A stretch of 64,000 nucleotides of DNA. Origin: Torreya grandis (Eukaryota > Streptophyta > Pinopsida > Cupressales > Taxaceae). Below the pieces are notes generated by a model. The model saw only the letters and a list, made by a program, of their open reading frames with translations. It made no database searches and was not told the origin of the DNA. The stretch spans positions 9,548,501-9,612,500 of the forward strand of contig JARHVA010000006.1 of assembly GCA_037957365.1 (NCBI GenBank), read 5' to 3'. The number at the start of each line of letters is the position of its first letter. The stretch's first letter is position 1. A program made the position numbers and the translations under genes. This document shows positions 12,241-24,930 of the stretch, one piece after another.

Positions 12241-12812
12241 ATGTATTACACAAATTTTAGTTTTGAAAATTTGAAAATTTTTGAAGTAGGGAAGGCCATA
12301 AGCTTTAGGTGTAGGGCTAGGATGGCTAAAAACTCATAAAGGCTAGCCTCTTGGTTATGCCAATCTATTAAAAACCTATAAGGGTAGTAGATTTGTAGGT
12401 TGCATAGTTATAATTTTTAAAGGACAACTAAGCAGTAGTTTTGGACCAACTTCTTGGTATGCAATTCTACTAACTCTAGTAGTAGGCCCACTTGTTATGA
12501 CTTTGTCTCAAGATGTAATTGTTTAAATCCCAAAAAATGTTGATAGTAGATTTAGGATTGTAAAATTACAGAGTGTAAGTGTATGATAAGTGTGCAATGT
12601 AGAGCACTTTTACTAACATATATCATTTTGTATGTATTCAACTATAAATGTATACCAACATATTGTTAAATACAAAAAGACCCATTCAAAGGAAGAAATT
12701 TAAGGTTAGAATGTGAAGTGACAAATCATCGTAAGTCTTTAAATATTGATCTAATGTAAAGGAAAATAGTTTTAAATGATTTGACATTAATATAAATAGT
12801 GATTCATGATTT
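12241..12812. other. Gene-free flank left of the outer LTR
   Basis: This AT-rich sequence contains nothing recognised and runs up to the TG at 12,813. The five bases before the LTR (GATTT) do not match the bases after the right LTR. Confidence 0.4.
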
Positions 12813-14142
12813 TGTAGATGATATTTTATGATTATGTAGTACCTCTATATTGTACGCTTGGAAAATTCATGACCCTGGTTGTTCCTCTTATTTATACCCA
12901 TGTCTTGCTTCTACAAACCTCATATTTACTATATCTTATGCCTCTTGGCCTATCTCTTAATTTTATCATCCCTATATTGATGAAAAAAACATCCCATATT
13001 TCTCAAAATTCTTAAAATTTACCTATCTTATACCTTTACAAGTTCTAAACTCATGCCTTCTCTCCTTCCTAAACACTGGCATCTGAGTTAAACAGTAGTG
13101 TCGACACTAATGTCTTGGCCCAATACAAGTGTTCAGTGCCCTAAAGTCATCTAATTTGTAAATAAAACATATTACAATGGTTGGACTAAGTGATTTAAAG
13201 TGAGTTATATCCCAATAGGATTGGTATAAATATAATATCAACCCTCATTCATTCACCACCTACAAATACCTAGCAATCAAACTAAAAGATCACTCAAGAA
13301 GCACTCAAGTTATCAAAAGCTTTCATATTCTACCTTATTATGATATCAATCAAAGGAATATCCTAGCTACAAGTCTAAATAATTAAAGGAGCACTCATAA
13401 GGTCATATTTCATAAGTTATAAGCTAGGTCACTATTGTACTTGTTTTACACATTGCATGATTTATTAACAAGCCAACATGTAGGGGAGAACTACGTGTCT
13501 AAGGCCCTTTTCTAGAGTATTATCTATGTACATAGAGCCCTTTGATAATAGGTTCATTATATGTCAACTCAACATTATGTGCCCACTAACTCATTTTGCC
13601 CCAAGGTCACATTGAAGATGGAAAGTTAGGGTTTTGTCATTTCACCAGAAGTGATAGTCCATGACCCAAATCTAAATGCATCAGAGTGAAGGCAAATCCA
13701 AACCTAGAATCATCCAAGTGGTCTCATCCTATTTAAATGAATATTCTATACATGACACTAATATTGAGCTCAGACACTAGCATCAATGTAATTGTCCTAA
13801 GCTAACACAAGTGTCCTGAGGGCTAGAGGCACCAAATCTAAAATCTGATGACTAATACAAAACTATTTTCATGCTTGATTCTTGCCTATACCAGATCCAA
13901 CATTGTATTAACATCATAAATAACTAATCACATTCTTTTATGTCATTTATATATCTAACATAGTTTTACTTTCCATTAATAGCCTATCTCAAGTTTATAA
14001 ATTTAGCATATGGTACATTTGAGTTTAGCACATTAATTGGTTTGATGTAGATATGATATTCACCCTTGTTCCCTATCATTTATATATACTTAACCCTATC
14101 TACCCAAGTAGGATAACCTCTTATCTAAATTAGGGTTAAATA
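12813..14142 (+). mobile_element. Outer element, 5' LTR
   Basis: The sequence from TGTAGATGATATTTTATG to AGGGTTAAATA is repeated, with many substitutions, at 47,011-47,841 plus 54,716-55,272. It starts with TG. The end is TA where the partner LTR has CA. Length is about 1,330 bp. A gag-like ORF follows after a short leader, so this is the 5' copy. Two Tat elements are inserted between the two copies. Confidence 0.8.
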
Positions 14143-14165
14143 TTTGATGACCCTGACCTATGTGA
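14143..14165 (+). other. Probable primer-binding region of the outer element
   Basis: TTTGATGACCCTGACC follows the LTR end. It is placed like a primer site (TTTGG... with G to A decay), but I cannot match it to a particular tRNA. Confidence 0.35.
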
Positions 14166-14323
14166 ATGCATTTTTTTATGATTTATAAGGTTTTAAACTA
14201 ATTAGGGTTTCATATTGACGTACTTTTAAATTTTCTATTGGTACTATTTTGCATACAACCTAGGCATATCCCTAGAATGGGGTACGTGTATAACATAATG
14301 AGCTTCCCCTCAACCCATCCAAG

Positions 14324-15225
14324 ATGTCTCAAATAAATGAGGGATCTCATACCTTAGATCATGATAATAACCATGTTGAGACTAAAAAAAATCCTAATAG
14401 GGTTATCATAGAAGAAGATTCTGATAATGAAAATATAGAAGCCAATGAAAATGACCAAATGCATATAATTACACTATTTCATGAGTGCATTAGACAAAAC
14501 CCTAAAGATCTTGATAAAATCTAAAAAACTATACTTGAAACTAAAAATGAAAAAAAACTAGTGGATACATCCCTCCTCTTGAACACATTACAACTTAATG
14601 CATCTAATGGTGGAACAAATTATGTGTTTCAACCTTTGTTCCCAAAAACTACTATTGATACATCTATGATGAACTTACCTATTATTTCAACACAAATACT
14701 AGCTTCAATACCTATTACTACTCAAAACATGTTTCCAGCCCATTTGGTGACTATTCAAATTTCTAATAAACCACAAAAGGGTAAACAACAAGCAATCCAT
14801 ATGTTAAATTACTAATCCTTTTAAGGATACTACACCATAAAAGGGTAAGCAATAAACAATCCCCTTTATTAGGTGACCACTACTGGAGATACCTTTACAT
14901 CAGAGAAAAATAATGTGTTCCATATAATTCTCATCTTATATTCACCATATTCATATATCCAAAACACCTAAACATGTTCCTATATTTATATTCCAAAGAA
15001 ACCATAAAACACATAGAGATGGGTTCCAAGAACCCCTATTCATTCTATTGGTACTGCATGATGTCAGAGTCCTATTATACATATGCCAATCATCATAGAT
15101 ACTATAGTTATAGATATTTCACCTATACATGCTCCTTGATAGTACCACCAATTTCTTGTACTAGGTTTATGATTGGGGAGATACCTATGATCATCCTTTG
15201 GATGTGATCATAGGATGATCTTGTC
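14324..15225 (+). pseudogene. Outer element gag-like ORF, decayed
   Basis: The first Met after the LTR opens a frame of 66 codons, very acidic in the middle (IIEEDSDNENIEANEND). A second open segment of 84 codons follows at 14,561-14,815, and then more coding-like sequence with stops. Position right behind the LTR and primer region, plus the charged N-terminus, suggest gag. No capsid or zinc-knuckle motif is visible before Tat1 interrupts the region at 15,360. No pol domain is found in any part of the outer element, so it was either non-autonomous or lost pol before the Tat insertions. Confidence 0.4.
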
Positions 15226-15354
15226 TCTTACAAAAAACCAAAAAAAAAAAGAAATCAAAACATTCAAAAACCCAAAAACATTCTTGGCACCTACATGTTC
15301 TCTTAGCTCCTTGATATATGTGTTTGTTCGATGTTGATGTCTAGCATATCATTT
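15226..15354. other. A-rich internal sequence of the outer element
   Basis: The stretch contains an A-rich run near 15,226-15,280 and no ORF. It continues at 34,557 on the other side of Tat1. Confidence 0.4.
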
Positions 15355-15359
15355 ACTCC
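15355..15359. repeat. Target-site duplication of Tat1, left copy (ACTCC)
   Basis: ACTCC directly precedes the 5' LTR and recurs exactly at 34,552-34,556 after the 3' LTR. Confidence 0.9.
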
Positions 15360-15732
15360 TATATGCACTAAATTATGCTCACCCCACTAATTTTATTAAT
15401 TTTCACTAATTTAGCCTAATTCCTACATTTTATAGCTAAATTAACTATTGGACTAATAACCCACATCCCATTCCTATGTCCCATAAACCTTTACCCCATC
15501 TTAAAACCAATTAATCTCCCCATTAAACCTTTAATAGAGCCTATTACCTACTAACCTACTCCCTAAACTAACTAGCTAGTTTAAAATTCATATTTATTCA
15601 ACTACCACCCTAGCTACCCTAGCCATTCCTACATCCCTATGAATCCTAAACCTCATCAAATCCCATCTAATCCCCCCATTATCCCCTAAACTAATTAAGA
15701 AGACTCTAGAACTAGGGAATATCCTCCAAAAT

Positions 15733-15763
15733 TCTAGAAGTCTCTAAACTAAAGACTTCTAAA
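15733..15763. promoter_or_regulatory. Inverted repeat upstream of the LTR TATA box (5' LTR copy)
   Basis: Arms TCTAGAAGTCTCTA and TAAAGACTTCTAAA flank AAC. Two changes break symmetry here; the copy in the 3' LTR (34,129-34,159) is a perfect 14-bp-arm palindrome. It ends about 27 bp before the TATA box. Confidence 0.6.
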
Positions 15764-15789
15764 TAATTTTAAATTTCCCTCCATTCTTC

Positions 15790-15798
15790 TATAAAAGG
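15790..15798 (+). promoter_or_regulatory. Tat1 LTR TATA box
   Basis: TATAAAAGG is conserved in both LTRs (also 34,195-34,203), in the middle of the LTR where the U3 promoter is expected. Confidence 0.65.
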
Positions 15799-16141
15799 CC
15801 ATGCCTGGGCTATGGCCAAACTAACTAGAAATCCATCAAGCCATCATCTTTCCATTATCATTTCAACCATAGAAGCACTCATCCAAGCCATTATCCACTT
15901 CACACAACCATTAGAAGCCATTGCCAATATCTATTAATAAATCCAATAATTCAAGCTATGGACTTCAAACAATCTAAGTGCAAATCCTAGAGTGGAGTCA
16001 TAAGGAGGTAAAAATGATGGTAAGCATGTTCTTATTGCTCTGATTTTCCTTTTTTATTCATTTTTATTGGTGTCATTGAGTTTTAGGTTTTTATTAATAA
16101 GTTTAGTAATATTGCTTGAATCTAAAATTTGGTGTACATTT

Positions 16142-16159
16142 TGGAGACCATGGTGGGAC
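16142..16159 (+). other. Tat1 primer-binding site (Arg-tRNA type, diverged)
   Basis: TGGAGACCATGGTGGGAC lies three bases after the LTR. It matches 13 of 18 positions of TGGCGACTCTGCTGGGGA, the Ogre/Tat Arg-tRNA site as I remember it. The family's better preserved version is at 38,138 in Tat2. Confidence 0.55.
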
Positions 16160-19100
16160 TTTACTCCCTTAGCTAGCATAATAACATTGATGGAAGTGAT
16201 TTCAGGACAAACTAGATGTAAATCTAAGGTCACATTTTTAATTTTTGTCATGCACAGGTGAATCATGACTTTGCACTGGTATTCATGATATTATAGTCAT
16301 GACTTTGTAGATGTCAGTAGCAATTTTTTCAATTAACCACTAATGGTTAGGGATTCTTTAGGGTTTTAGGTTTTTGATAAAACTACAAATATGATAGTTA
16401 CAATTTTGTTTTGCTAATAATGGTATTATAGACTGCAATTGTAATATTGTCAAATGTAACAATTAGGGGTAATTCGATCATCTATTTCTGGCTAACCCTT
16501 CCCTTCTATGAGTAGTTTCTTTGTTTTCATTCCTCTATATGTAGGACATAAAGAGATTCAATTAATACTCAAAAATTGATACATTTTCCACAAAACCACA
16601 AATCGGATAGTTATGATATTGAACTGGTAATCATGACAATATTGGGTATAATCATGATTTTACAAAACCTAGATTTTACCTTTAGACTACTTGTCAGTAC
16701 CTAACAATAGACATTTCTATATGTTTATTCTACTATTTGGGAAAGGATTCTGTTTCTATTTTTAGGGAAACAATAGGTTGTATTAAGTTTAAATATGTTT
16801 GGACATTCCATACAAAATCACAACTCTGAGACTAGCAATTTTGTCTTGGTAATCATGGTTTTATTATCAACAGTTGCAATATTGTCTTTTCTCATAAAAT
16901 TGGTAAAATTTTGACCTCTTTATTTTTTGTATCATAAATAGAGGCATCTCATGTTCTATAAGAAGAGATATAAGTTTCTTTGAGTAAATATAAAATTGCC
17001 TTTTGTCAAAAATTCTAACCATCTATCAATCTAATTATTTTATCCCTTTACCTGCAAGAAGATTCTTACAGTGTAATTTTTGAGTGCAAGATCTATATGG
17101 GGTATAAAGAGGACAAAAAAATATCCTATACCCCATCTCAATGTTTTTGTAAACCTTATCACAAACCTTTAAGCCTCAAACTTGTGATATTGACTAGACA
17201 GTCATGATATTATTAATTGCAGTCACGAATTTTTAGTTTAGACTCATCTAGATAGCATTAGGTTCAAATTTTATTAGTATTAGTCTTTGTCTAAGAAAGA
17301 TAGTATTTTTTTTATCTTGTTTATTAGCATAAGAACACCTTTGTAAAATTTTGTCATAAAATTGTATATATTCTACCTTGTAATTATTTTGATCTGATAG
17401 AAGAATTACATAGTTATCTTAGGCACACATTTTTAATATCTTACTATTATCTACAATATCAAACATTGTGTTATTTCAATAGTTGCAATTTTATTAGTTT
17501 AGGTAGATATTTTTTTAAATAGTCATGGTTTTGTTAGATAATCTTAGCATTTTGATAACCTTTTGTAAAGTCATGACTTGTGACTTAAGGTTTTGCTTGC
17601 TAAGTTATGGTTGTGTATTATAGTTACAATTTTGCTCTATGCATTTGTGATTTTATAGGTACTTATAGTTTTATAAAAACCTAAACTAATAACCCTTTTT
17701 GGTGTAAGAACCTTCAATATTTTGGCACCCTAATTGAATTTCTAACCTTTGTGCTTGTAGGGAGGGGTGCATTTTCCCAGTTTACATTATATTATTATAT
17801 CATCATAGTTCTTATTTTATATATCATGGTTGTGAAAAATCATTCCTTATATATATTTGCTTGTGTGTGTGTGTGTGTCTTGACTTGTAAATAATCATTG
17901 TATTGTGCCCCTCAAATTAATCAGTAAATTAATCATATCATGTTTTGCTTGTTTATTAGCCCCCTCTAGGATAGTATGTGATGTGTAATTCATCCCTATG
18001 CATGGGCTTAGTATATAGGGGCTGGTGATGTAGATTTCATCACCACACACTAACTAAACTCCATGTTCTAGTGGAGTCTAAAAATCAAGAGATTTGTCAT
18101 TACGCATCTAAGCAAAATTCCCCATAAAGGGTTTTATGGAGTGAGGGGTGATTAGGCTCCAAGATTTAAGATGGTCAAATAGCATCCTATATAGACTCAA
18201 ACCCTAACATACCTTCACATATATAAGGGATGCACCTAGAACCTTTTTATGTGTATACCTATATTAGGGGAATTTAGTTGTAACAAGTGTACCACTATAG
18301 GAGTCAATATCAGCTCCAAACTATCCATTGAGTGTGAGTGGGGTTGAGAGGGTTTAGTCGATACCACAATGGGTCATCGACCTATAGCCTCACCCATGAA
18401 TCCATTGGATGGTGAAATCATTGGATTACACACCCATAATAGTTGAATAATTTAGGATCATACTTGTGAGTGTTGTTTGAGTGTTACGATAAGACTTGTA
18501 TTATTTGTAAGTTGAGTCAGCCTTACCTGTATTTTATGTGATACCTTAGACAACCCTACGTTAATGCTAATCATTTTATCATCTCATCATCATATCCTAA
18601 TCCTCACACCATTCACTTACATATTAGTCATATACCCCCATTTGTCATTTCTCCTCCACACCCAACATCTATATAGTATTCATTTTGGATACCCCTTTTG
18701 TTTAATACCTCCCTCATCCCATATCCATCTCATATCACCTTTGACCACAATCTATTGTACCTATATTCATCATATCATCTCATATTTTCTATCTTATACA
18801 TCTATTATCTACTATTTATCCCATTTACATCCTAAAACAACTTATATAGTAATTACCCCCTCCACATCTTTCTTTGAAGACTAGCTTGTATATATCATCT
18901 TATGTCATATCCATTTGTATATCCATCCTTTTGACCAATTTTATTATACCTTTCCATATCACACCATTTTTTATATATACTACCTATATCTAATATTCAT
19001 CCTATCATATTTGACATAACATCCATCCCCTTCACATCTTTTATCAGCATCTAGTTACTATCTAACTTCACTTCACAACACATGGTCAATATCATCCTCC

Positions 19101-19639
19101 ATCCCACATCTTTCATTTCTCAAACATCTATTTGTGTATAATTCCTCTTGAGTGGCTATCATTCTTATTCAATCCTAATTTCATCACATATCCACCTAAT
19201 ACACGTCTATGTTTTCACCCTATATATCACACATGTCTCATTCTCCAACCATCTCATTCCCTATAGATACTAGATTCTGTCTTGAAAACAAGATTCTAAT
19301 GGTCAATAATCTTCTTTGGATTATCATTTGTCACTTATACTTTATATTATCAATATACATAGTCTTATAATATACTAATCTATCACCCATCATTTAAATT
19401 TATCCTTATTAGGTACCTTTGTCAACTAGCACCCATCAAATTATCTCCTTGCTAGTAGTCAAAGTATTTAATCCCATCACCCTCCTTTATCCTTGCTAGA
19501 TAGGTCTCTTAGGATACTTTGTTCCTTGGTAATCCTTGGTCACCCATTCTCTTACATCATTCTCATTTGACCACTAGTAGCTTTTGGTCTCTAGATGGAG
19601 GTAGTATTTGATTACTTCCATCTCATCTATCACATTTCA
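16160..19639 (+). other. Tat1 long 5' leader with recurring TCATGATTTTG/ATTGCAATATTG words
   Basis: The leader spans 3.5 kb between primer site and gag. From about 16,260 to 17,660 short words such as TCATGACTTTG, GGTATTATAG, GTTATGATATTG and GTAATATTGTC recur every few tens of bases. A (TG)n run sits near 17,862-17,878. A hairpin, GGTGATG and CATCACC, lies at about 18,022-18,042. A TATA-like TATATAAGGG is near 18,220. From 18,560 to 19,600 the sequence is C/T-rich with a 106-codon ORF of no recognisable content. Long leaders, sometimes with an extra ORF, are known in Ogre/Tat elements; I see no convincing ORF1 here. Confidence 0.5.
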
Positions 19640-21420
19640 TCACATCTCTCTTTCATAATGGTTATCCATATCCAAACCCAACTTAGGATTGGGCAGGCTT
19701 CCAACCAATATCATGAACCTATTGGGCATATAGATGATCAAAATTAAGAATATGATGAAACTCATAGTGATATTCACACATTAGAAGAAGAGGATGAAAG
19801 GTTTAACCCCCTATATAATGATGAAGTAAAAACCTCATTGACCACTATCTATATGAGAATCATGACCATGTCCTAGCCCATTCCGTATAAACAGGGGGCA
19901 CATTACCCTCCAATTTTGATCATACCATCTTACACAACCTATTCCACCCTCCATCACACCCAAACACACCATGTCAACATGTTAATCACATACCCCAAGA
20001 ATAAGAAAGTGTGGACCATGGATTCCTTTGTAATAATCACAGTGAGGCTAATCAAAGACAAACCATCATAGAGGATCACTTAGACCAATTGATGCAACAA
20101 ATTAACCTCCTACTCCATAATCAACAACCACCATCCCCTATAAATAATAACACAAATAATAATGCTCATAATAATAATACCATTAATAATGCTTATAATA
20201 CCAACACTAACAATAATGTCAATAACATTCATAGCACCCATGATATCCATATTCCCTAAGGTAGCCAAAATCAAACTACCAATCCTCTTAGGGATCACAC
20301 CTTTTCCCAAGAATGGAGAATGATGAAAGATACCCTTAAACAAATAGATCCATGATCATAGGCCCTTAAATATAAGTATAAAGACTTTTGTTCCTCACCC
20401 CTGGACATGAGTATTTTGAAAATACCCTTTCCTTCACATTTTGAAGTACCCAAATTTGAGAAATATCAGGGAAAACAATATCTTAGAGACCATATCCAAG
20501 AATGTTATGTGGCTTGCCATGAGGCGGCTTATGAAGATGTTTATTTGTTGAGACTCTTTCCCAAAAGTCTCATAGGACCCACTTTGGAATGGTTTATGCA
20601 TTTACCTAAAGGGTCAGTAGCTAGCTCTGGAGAGTTGATAGAACAATTTATCAAACACTTTTCATTTAATATTGAGCATGATATCTCCATAATTGACCTT
20701 TATAATACCAAGGAATGAAGTGGTGAAATTATAACATACTTCTTACAAAGGTGGCAAAGTTTGGCAAGCCGCTTAAGGTGTACGGTACTTGAGAAAGAAT
20801 TGACCAAGATCTTTATAGACAATATTATGTAGAACTCAAGTATCAATTAAAGCTACAGTGTGTCAAAACCTTTGACAAAATAATAGAGAAAGGAATGCAA
20901 ATAGAGAAGGCCCTTATTGAAAAGGGACTATCAAGTTATATTCTCAAAATGAGCACACCCAAAATCAAGATAGTTTTTTTTCAAGAAAATCTAAATTCTT
21001 CAATAAGAACAAGAATGTCATGGGTGATGGGGTAACATATTATAAGCAACAACATATAAAAATAATGTAAAAAAAATGCCCCACACAATAACCAAATGTC
21101 TCTTCCATCTGAATACCATTAAGCACGCCAAATCCTCATACAAGAAAAAAAACACTCACAATCTTAGGAGTCCTAATAGAAATAATCTTGGATCAATTAA
21201 TTGCCACCAATATTATCATCTTGTATAAAATTAGACCTATGGATGATTCCCAACCAAATCCAGACTGGTATCATGAAGATGAGTTTTACAAATACCATAG
21301 GGTTAAAGGGCATGATACAAAATGATGTATGCAACTTAAACATTACATCCAAGATTTGATTGAGAGGGGTGACATTGAAATTGAAGGAAAAACTCCCCCA
21401 AATTAATTAGAAAATGGGTA
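19640..21420 (+). pseudogene. gag: Tat1 gag
   Basis: The N-terminal part holds an acidic segment and an Asn-rich run (NNNTNNNAHNNN, about 20,145-20,230). The capsid (retrotrans_gag) core is at 20,407-20,810. It reads PFPSHFEVPKFEKYQG, then LLRLFPKSLIGPTLEWF, then ELIEQFIKHFSFNI, matching the family's FxGxxxPxxHL...FPxSLxGxAxxWF pattern. The C-terminal zinc-binding end near 21,290-21,400 reads YHRVKGHDTK, CMQLKHYIQDLIERG, the usual Tat form CxxHxxxGHxTxxCxxLKxxIQxLI with a Cys lost. It forms the particle shell and binds RNA. Many stops (for example at 20,716) disable it. Confidence 0.8.
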
Positions 21421-21939
21421 ACTCAACATCTAAAAGGATCCACTCCTTAAGCATGACCAAAGAAATTGGAGACCACTAAGAGACTAAAGTCAGGCCTCTT
21501 CATCTAATTGTACCATCTACCACAATGTGACCTATCATTACATCAACACCATAAAAATACATAATGCACAAGAACCCACTCCATCCTCATCCCCTATCCT
21601 AAAGATTAATTGAGCCACTGTTGATTGCATAGTTACTACTAGGTGCAATAAGATAGTAGTTCTCACGACACCCCCCAAAAACCCATCCACTTCATCTACT
21701 ACCCAAAATGGGAATGCTTTTAGGAAGGATTCAACCTCCTCTAATAACTACTCTGACATCATTTAGAAACTTTAGAACACTCTAACTCAAATATCCTTAA
21801 TGGAGCTTCATAAAACATCTATTTTACACCACAAAATATTAAATCAAGCACTAAATAATCTCAAAGTCCCTAGTGAGTTAGATACTAATCAGTTTCAAGC
21901 ACTAGTAGAAAACTTATCCCCTTCACAACAAATCACTTT

Positions 21940-22310
21940 TAGTGCTTGAGATATGCCACCTATTGGCCCAAACCATAATTATTCCCTATACATTGAAGTG
22001 ATCATCTCCTACATCAAGTTTCATGGCTTCTAATATATGGAAGATCAACATTAAATTTATATAATTTGGACTTTTTGAAGAAATTGGGATATTCATAAAC
22101 ATCCTTAAGGCCCACCTTGATAATGATCAAAGTGTATGATGATGATGAAATGATATCATCTAGGACTATTTATATTCCCATTGCTATGGGACTCATATTA
22201 CATCAAACTCTAGTTCATGTTGTAGATATAAATTTTCCCTATAACATGATGCTTGGAAGATTGTGGATTCATGAAATGCAAGTTGTTCCATCCAATTTAA
22301 ATTAGTGCCT
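21940..22310 (+). pseudogene. Tat1 protease
   Basis: The aspartic-protease frame starts with MPPIGPNHNYSLYIEV (typical Tat LPPEGxxHNxPLYI). The catalytic block reads LIYGRSTLN where the family has LIDxGSxLN, so the catalytic Asp is now Tyr and a Gly is Arg. The end block, YNMMLGRLWIHEMQVVPS, corresponds to YNLLLGRPWIHxxxAVPS. The enzyme is inactive. Confidence 0.75.
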
Positions 22311-23330
22311 AATATTCCTTGACTTCCAAATGGAGGTCACCATCTCTAGAGTCATAGACCATCTTCATAGTTGTTAAATGGATCAATCATCATCACCATC
22401 ACCTTATCTTGGCACAAATAATTCTATCCTAAGTCCAACAGCTACCAAATACATCTCCCCTAACCAGCTTGAGTCCACATCTAATTCACCACCCAATGTC
22501 ACTTGTCTAAAGATCACATCCAATAGCTATGGAGAATATGAATACAAGACATTCTACATTGATAATTTACCTCTCTCTTCATGCAAACATGGGTCCCCAG
22601 CCATGAAGAAGGCTAATCTTATCAAATACCAATTTAGACCAATAGTTTTTTCAAGTACCATAGTTTTATCTGAAGATTAAATTGAAGATGGGGATGATTC
22701 ATGGATTATTCTAGATGGTGAGGCCCTTATCTCTCTATAAAAACAATATCCTCAAGTCTATAAAATGATGGAGAAAATGCATTATAAAGGGAAAGGAATG
22801 GGCAAGAAAGAGCAAGTCCACCTTGAACCTATCATGGTTTAATAATATCCAAAATATTTTGGTCTAGGGCATAGACTATATGATGATGACCTACCCAATA
22901 TCATTGTGGATTCTCTTTCAATCCTTGGAAAGTCTCTCCCTGACAAAGATATTGAAAAAGGTTCCATTTATAGTCACTTCGAGGAGCTCGTTGTCACTAA
23001 CCTTTTCTCAGATACCACCATCTCCACCATTGACATTTCCCTTCGCTATCCATCCATTATAGACTGGGATTTAAAACATGATCCTTCTTTTGACATGTTT
23101 CAAAATGATGAGGCTATTTTGGAATACATGGGAGCTCGAGATTTCATGCCATTTGGTGACTATAAAAAGGGATTTTCTATAAATCTTTATCAATCCACAT
23201 ACTTTGGGGAGCAACATGAACCCCATAATCAAAGTGATGAAGAACATTCTAAAGAAGAAGATCCTCCCAAAGAACCAAATGAACTTCCCCATGTCTCATT
23301 AGAATCATAAGAATATTTTGATATTGACAT
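22311..23330 (+). pseudogene. Tat1 linker between protease and RT, with G-patch-like motif
   Basis: Open segments at 22,378-22,680 and 22,906-23,310 (134 codons) make up the linker. At 22,760-22,845 it reads KMMEKMHYKGKGMGKKEQ, which resembles the G-patch pattern MxxxMGYxxGxGLGxxxQG. An acidic run (SDEEHSKEEDPPKEPNE) precedes the RT. G-patches bind RNA and occur next to proteases in some retroelements; the role here is inference. Confidence 0.55.
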
Positions 23331-24470
23331 AGTGCTCTCAAATTGCTTTGATTTAAATGTTCCCAAAATATCATTTCCCCCTTATTTGAAAGAACAATCA
23401 CCCTCTCTTATTGAGGGCATGATAGAAATCAACATTGGGATAGATCAACATCCTAAAATGGTTAAATTGGGGGCATGTCTCACATTAGAGGAATGTGAAG
23501 TCATCATAGCATTGCTTAAATAATTTATTGACATATTTACATGGAGTTATGTTGACATTCTTGGATTAGACCACTCATTAGTAGTACGCCACTTTGTTAT
23601 GCATCCAAATGCAAAAATCATCAAATAGAAGCTATGAAATATGCATCCCAAGGTGGGTATATTATTCAAAGAGTAGTTACAAAAATTCTTGGAAGTTGGT
23701 TTTATACACCCTATAGATTATTTAGATTGGATTTCTAATATTGCCCCTAGAATAAAGCCTCAAGGTAGAATCAAAATTTGTACTAACTTTTGGGATATAA
23801 ATTAGGCATGTCCAAAGGATGACTTCCCACTTCCTAACATCAACATGATTTTATACATGACTGTTGGATATGAAATTCTCTCCCTCATAGATGGATTCTC
23901 ATGATATAATCAAATCAATATCACCCCTAAGGACCAACATAGAATAGCTTTTATTACTCCATGGGGAAAATTTTGCTATCAAGTCATGCCATTTGGCCTT
24001 AAAAATATAGGTGCAACCTATAAACGGGCCATGACCATCATCTTTCATGATATGATGCATGGCATCATCAAAGATTATATGGATGACATTTTGGGGAAGT
24101 CTCACCTAAGATCTGAACTCCATGTGGTTTTAAGAAGTATTTTTGAATGATTGCAAGAATATAAGGTTATGATGAATCCCAAGAAATGTGTATTTGCTGT
24201 CACCTAAAAAAAATTATTGGGATTTATCATTTTAAGAAGAGGCATAGAAGTATATCCAAAAAAGGTCAAATTAATCATAGAAATGCCTCCACCTCACAAT
24301 CTTAAGCAACTCTTAAGTCTTCAAGGTAAACTATAAGCTATAAGGCATTTTATTTCTCAGCTTGTAGATAAATGTCACCCCTTCACCCATTTATTGAACA
24401 AGGGGACTAAATTTTACTAAAATTTAGAATACCACCAAGATTTTGAAAATATTAAATAATATTTGGATAA
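23331..24470 (+). pseudogene. Tat1 reverse transcriptase
   Basis: The pre-RT block VKLGACLTLEECEVIIALLK is at 23,461-23,520. Palm and finger blocks follow: GFIHPIDYLDWISNI, a decayed GRIKICTNFWDIN (family GKxRMCVDYRDLN), DDFPLPNIN, LSLIDGFS, ITPWGKFCYQVMPFGLKNIGATYKRAM. The catalytic box YMDD is intact at 24,076-24,087. The thumb segment includes MNPKKCVFAV. About ten stops lie in the frame. It copied element RNA into DNA; this copy is dead. Confidence 0.88.
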
Positions 24471-24479
24471 CCCACCTAT

Positions 24480-24930
24480 ATTGTCACCACCCATCTTAGG
24501 AAAACCTTTGCTTCTATACATTTAAGTAACCCCATGTGCAATTGGTGCTCTTATAACACAACATAATGATCAGGGTAAGGAATAAGGCATATACTATCTC
24601 AGTTGCACGTTAATATCTTACGAGTTGAACTATACTCCCATTGAAAAGGCATGTTTATCCATGGTTTTTGCCTCATAAAAGCTTCAGCATTACATGCTTA
24701 ATAATCAAGTACAACTCATTACCAAAGTTGATCCCTTGAAATATTTATTATCCAAATCAGCTCTTACTAGAAGAATAGAAAAATAGATAATGTTGTTTAG
24801 TGAGTTTGACATTGAATATGTTAATCAAAAGGATATAAAAGGATAGGTTATCATGGATCAATTAGCTGAGGCACCAATTGAAGTGAATGAGCCCATTATA
24901 ATGAATTTCCTCAATGAGTCTATAATGAAT
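24480..24930 (+). pseudogene. Tat1 RNase H (gypsy type)
   Basis: Directly after RT come LLLYI*VTPCAIGALITQ (family LLYLAVSxxAVGAVL), then IYYLSCTLISYELNYTPIEKAC (family VYYVSRxLxxAExRYxxxEKxxLALV) and LQHYMLNNQVQLIT. A DQLAEAP end marks the domain border. This is the ordinary gypsy RNase H; a second RNase H follows. Confidence 0.8.

Larger units (their letters stand above)
15360..16138 (+). mobile_element. Tat1 5' LTR
   Basis: It begins TATATGCACTAAAT (TG decayed to TA) and ends ATTTGGTGTACA. The partner at 33,750-34,551 has intact TG...CA ends with near-inverted termini (TGTATGCACTAAAT and ATTTGGTGCACA). It holds a TATA box at 15,790 and a hairpin at 15,733-15,763. Confidence 0.9.

Noticed and set aside
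16054..16266. Overlapping ORFs on both strands at the end of the Tat1 5' LTR
   Set aside because: They cross the LTR end and primer site, which cannot be coding in this arrangement, and show no known motif.
18564..18884. 106-codon ORF in the Tat1 leader
   Set aside because: Pyrimidine-rich low-complexity translation (His, Ile, Leu, Ser, Thr, Tyr) with no motif; probably chance.
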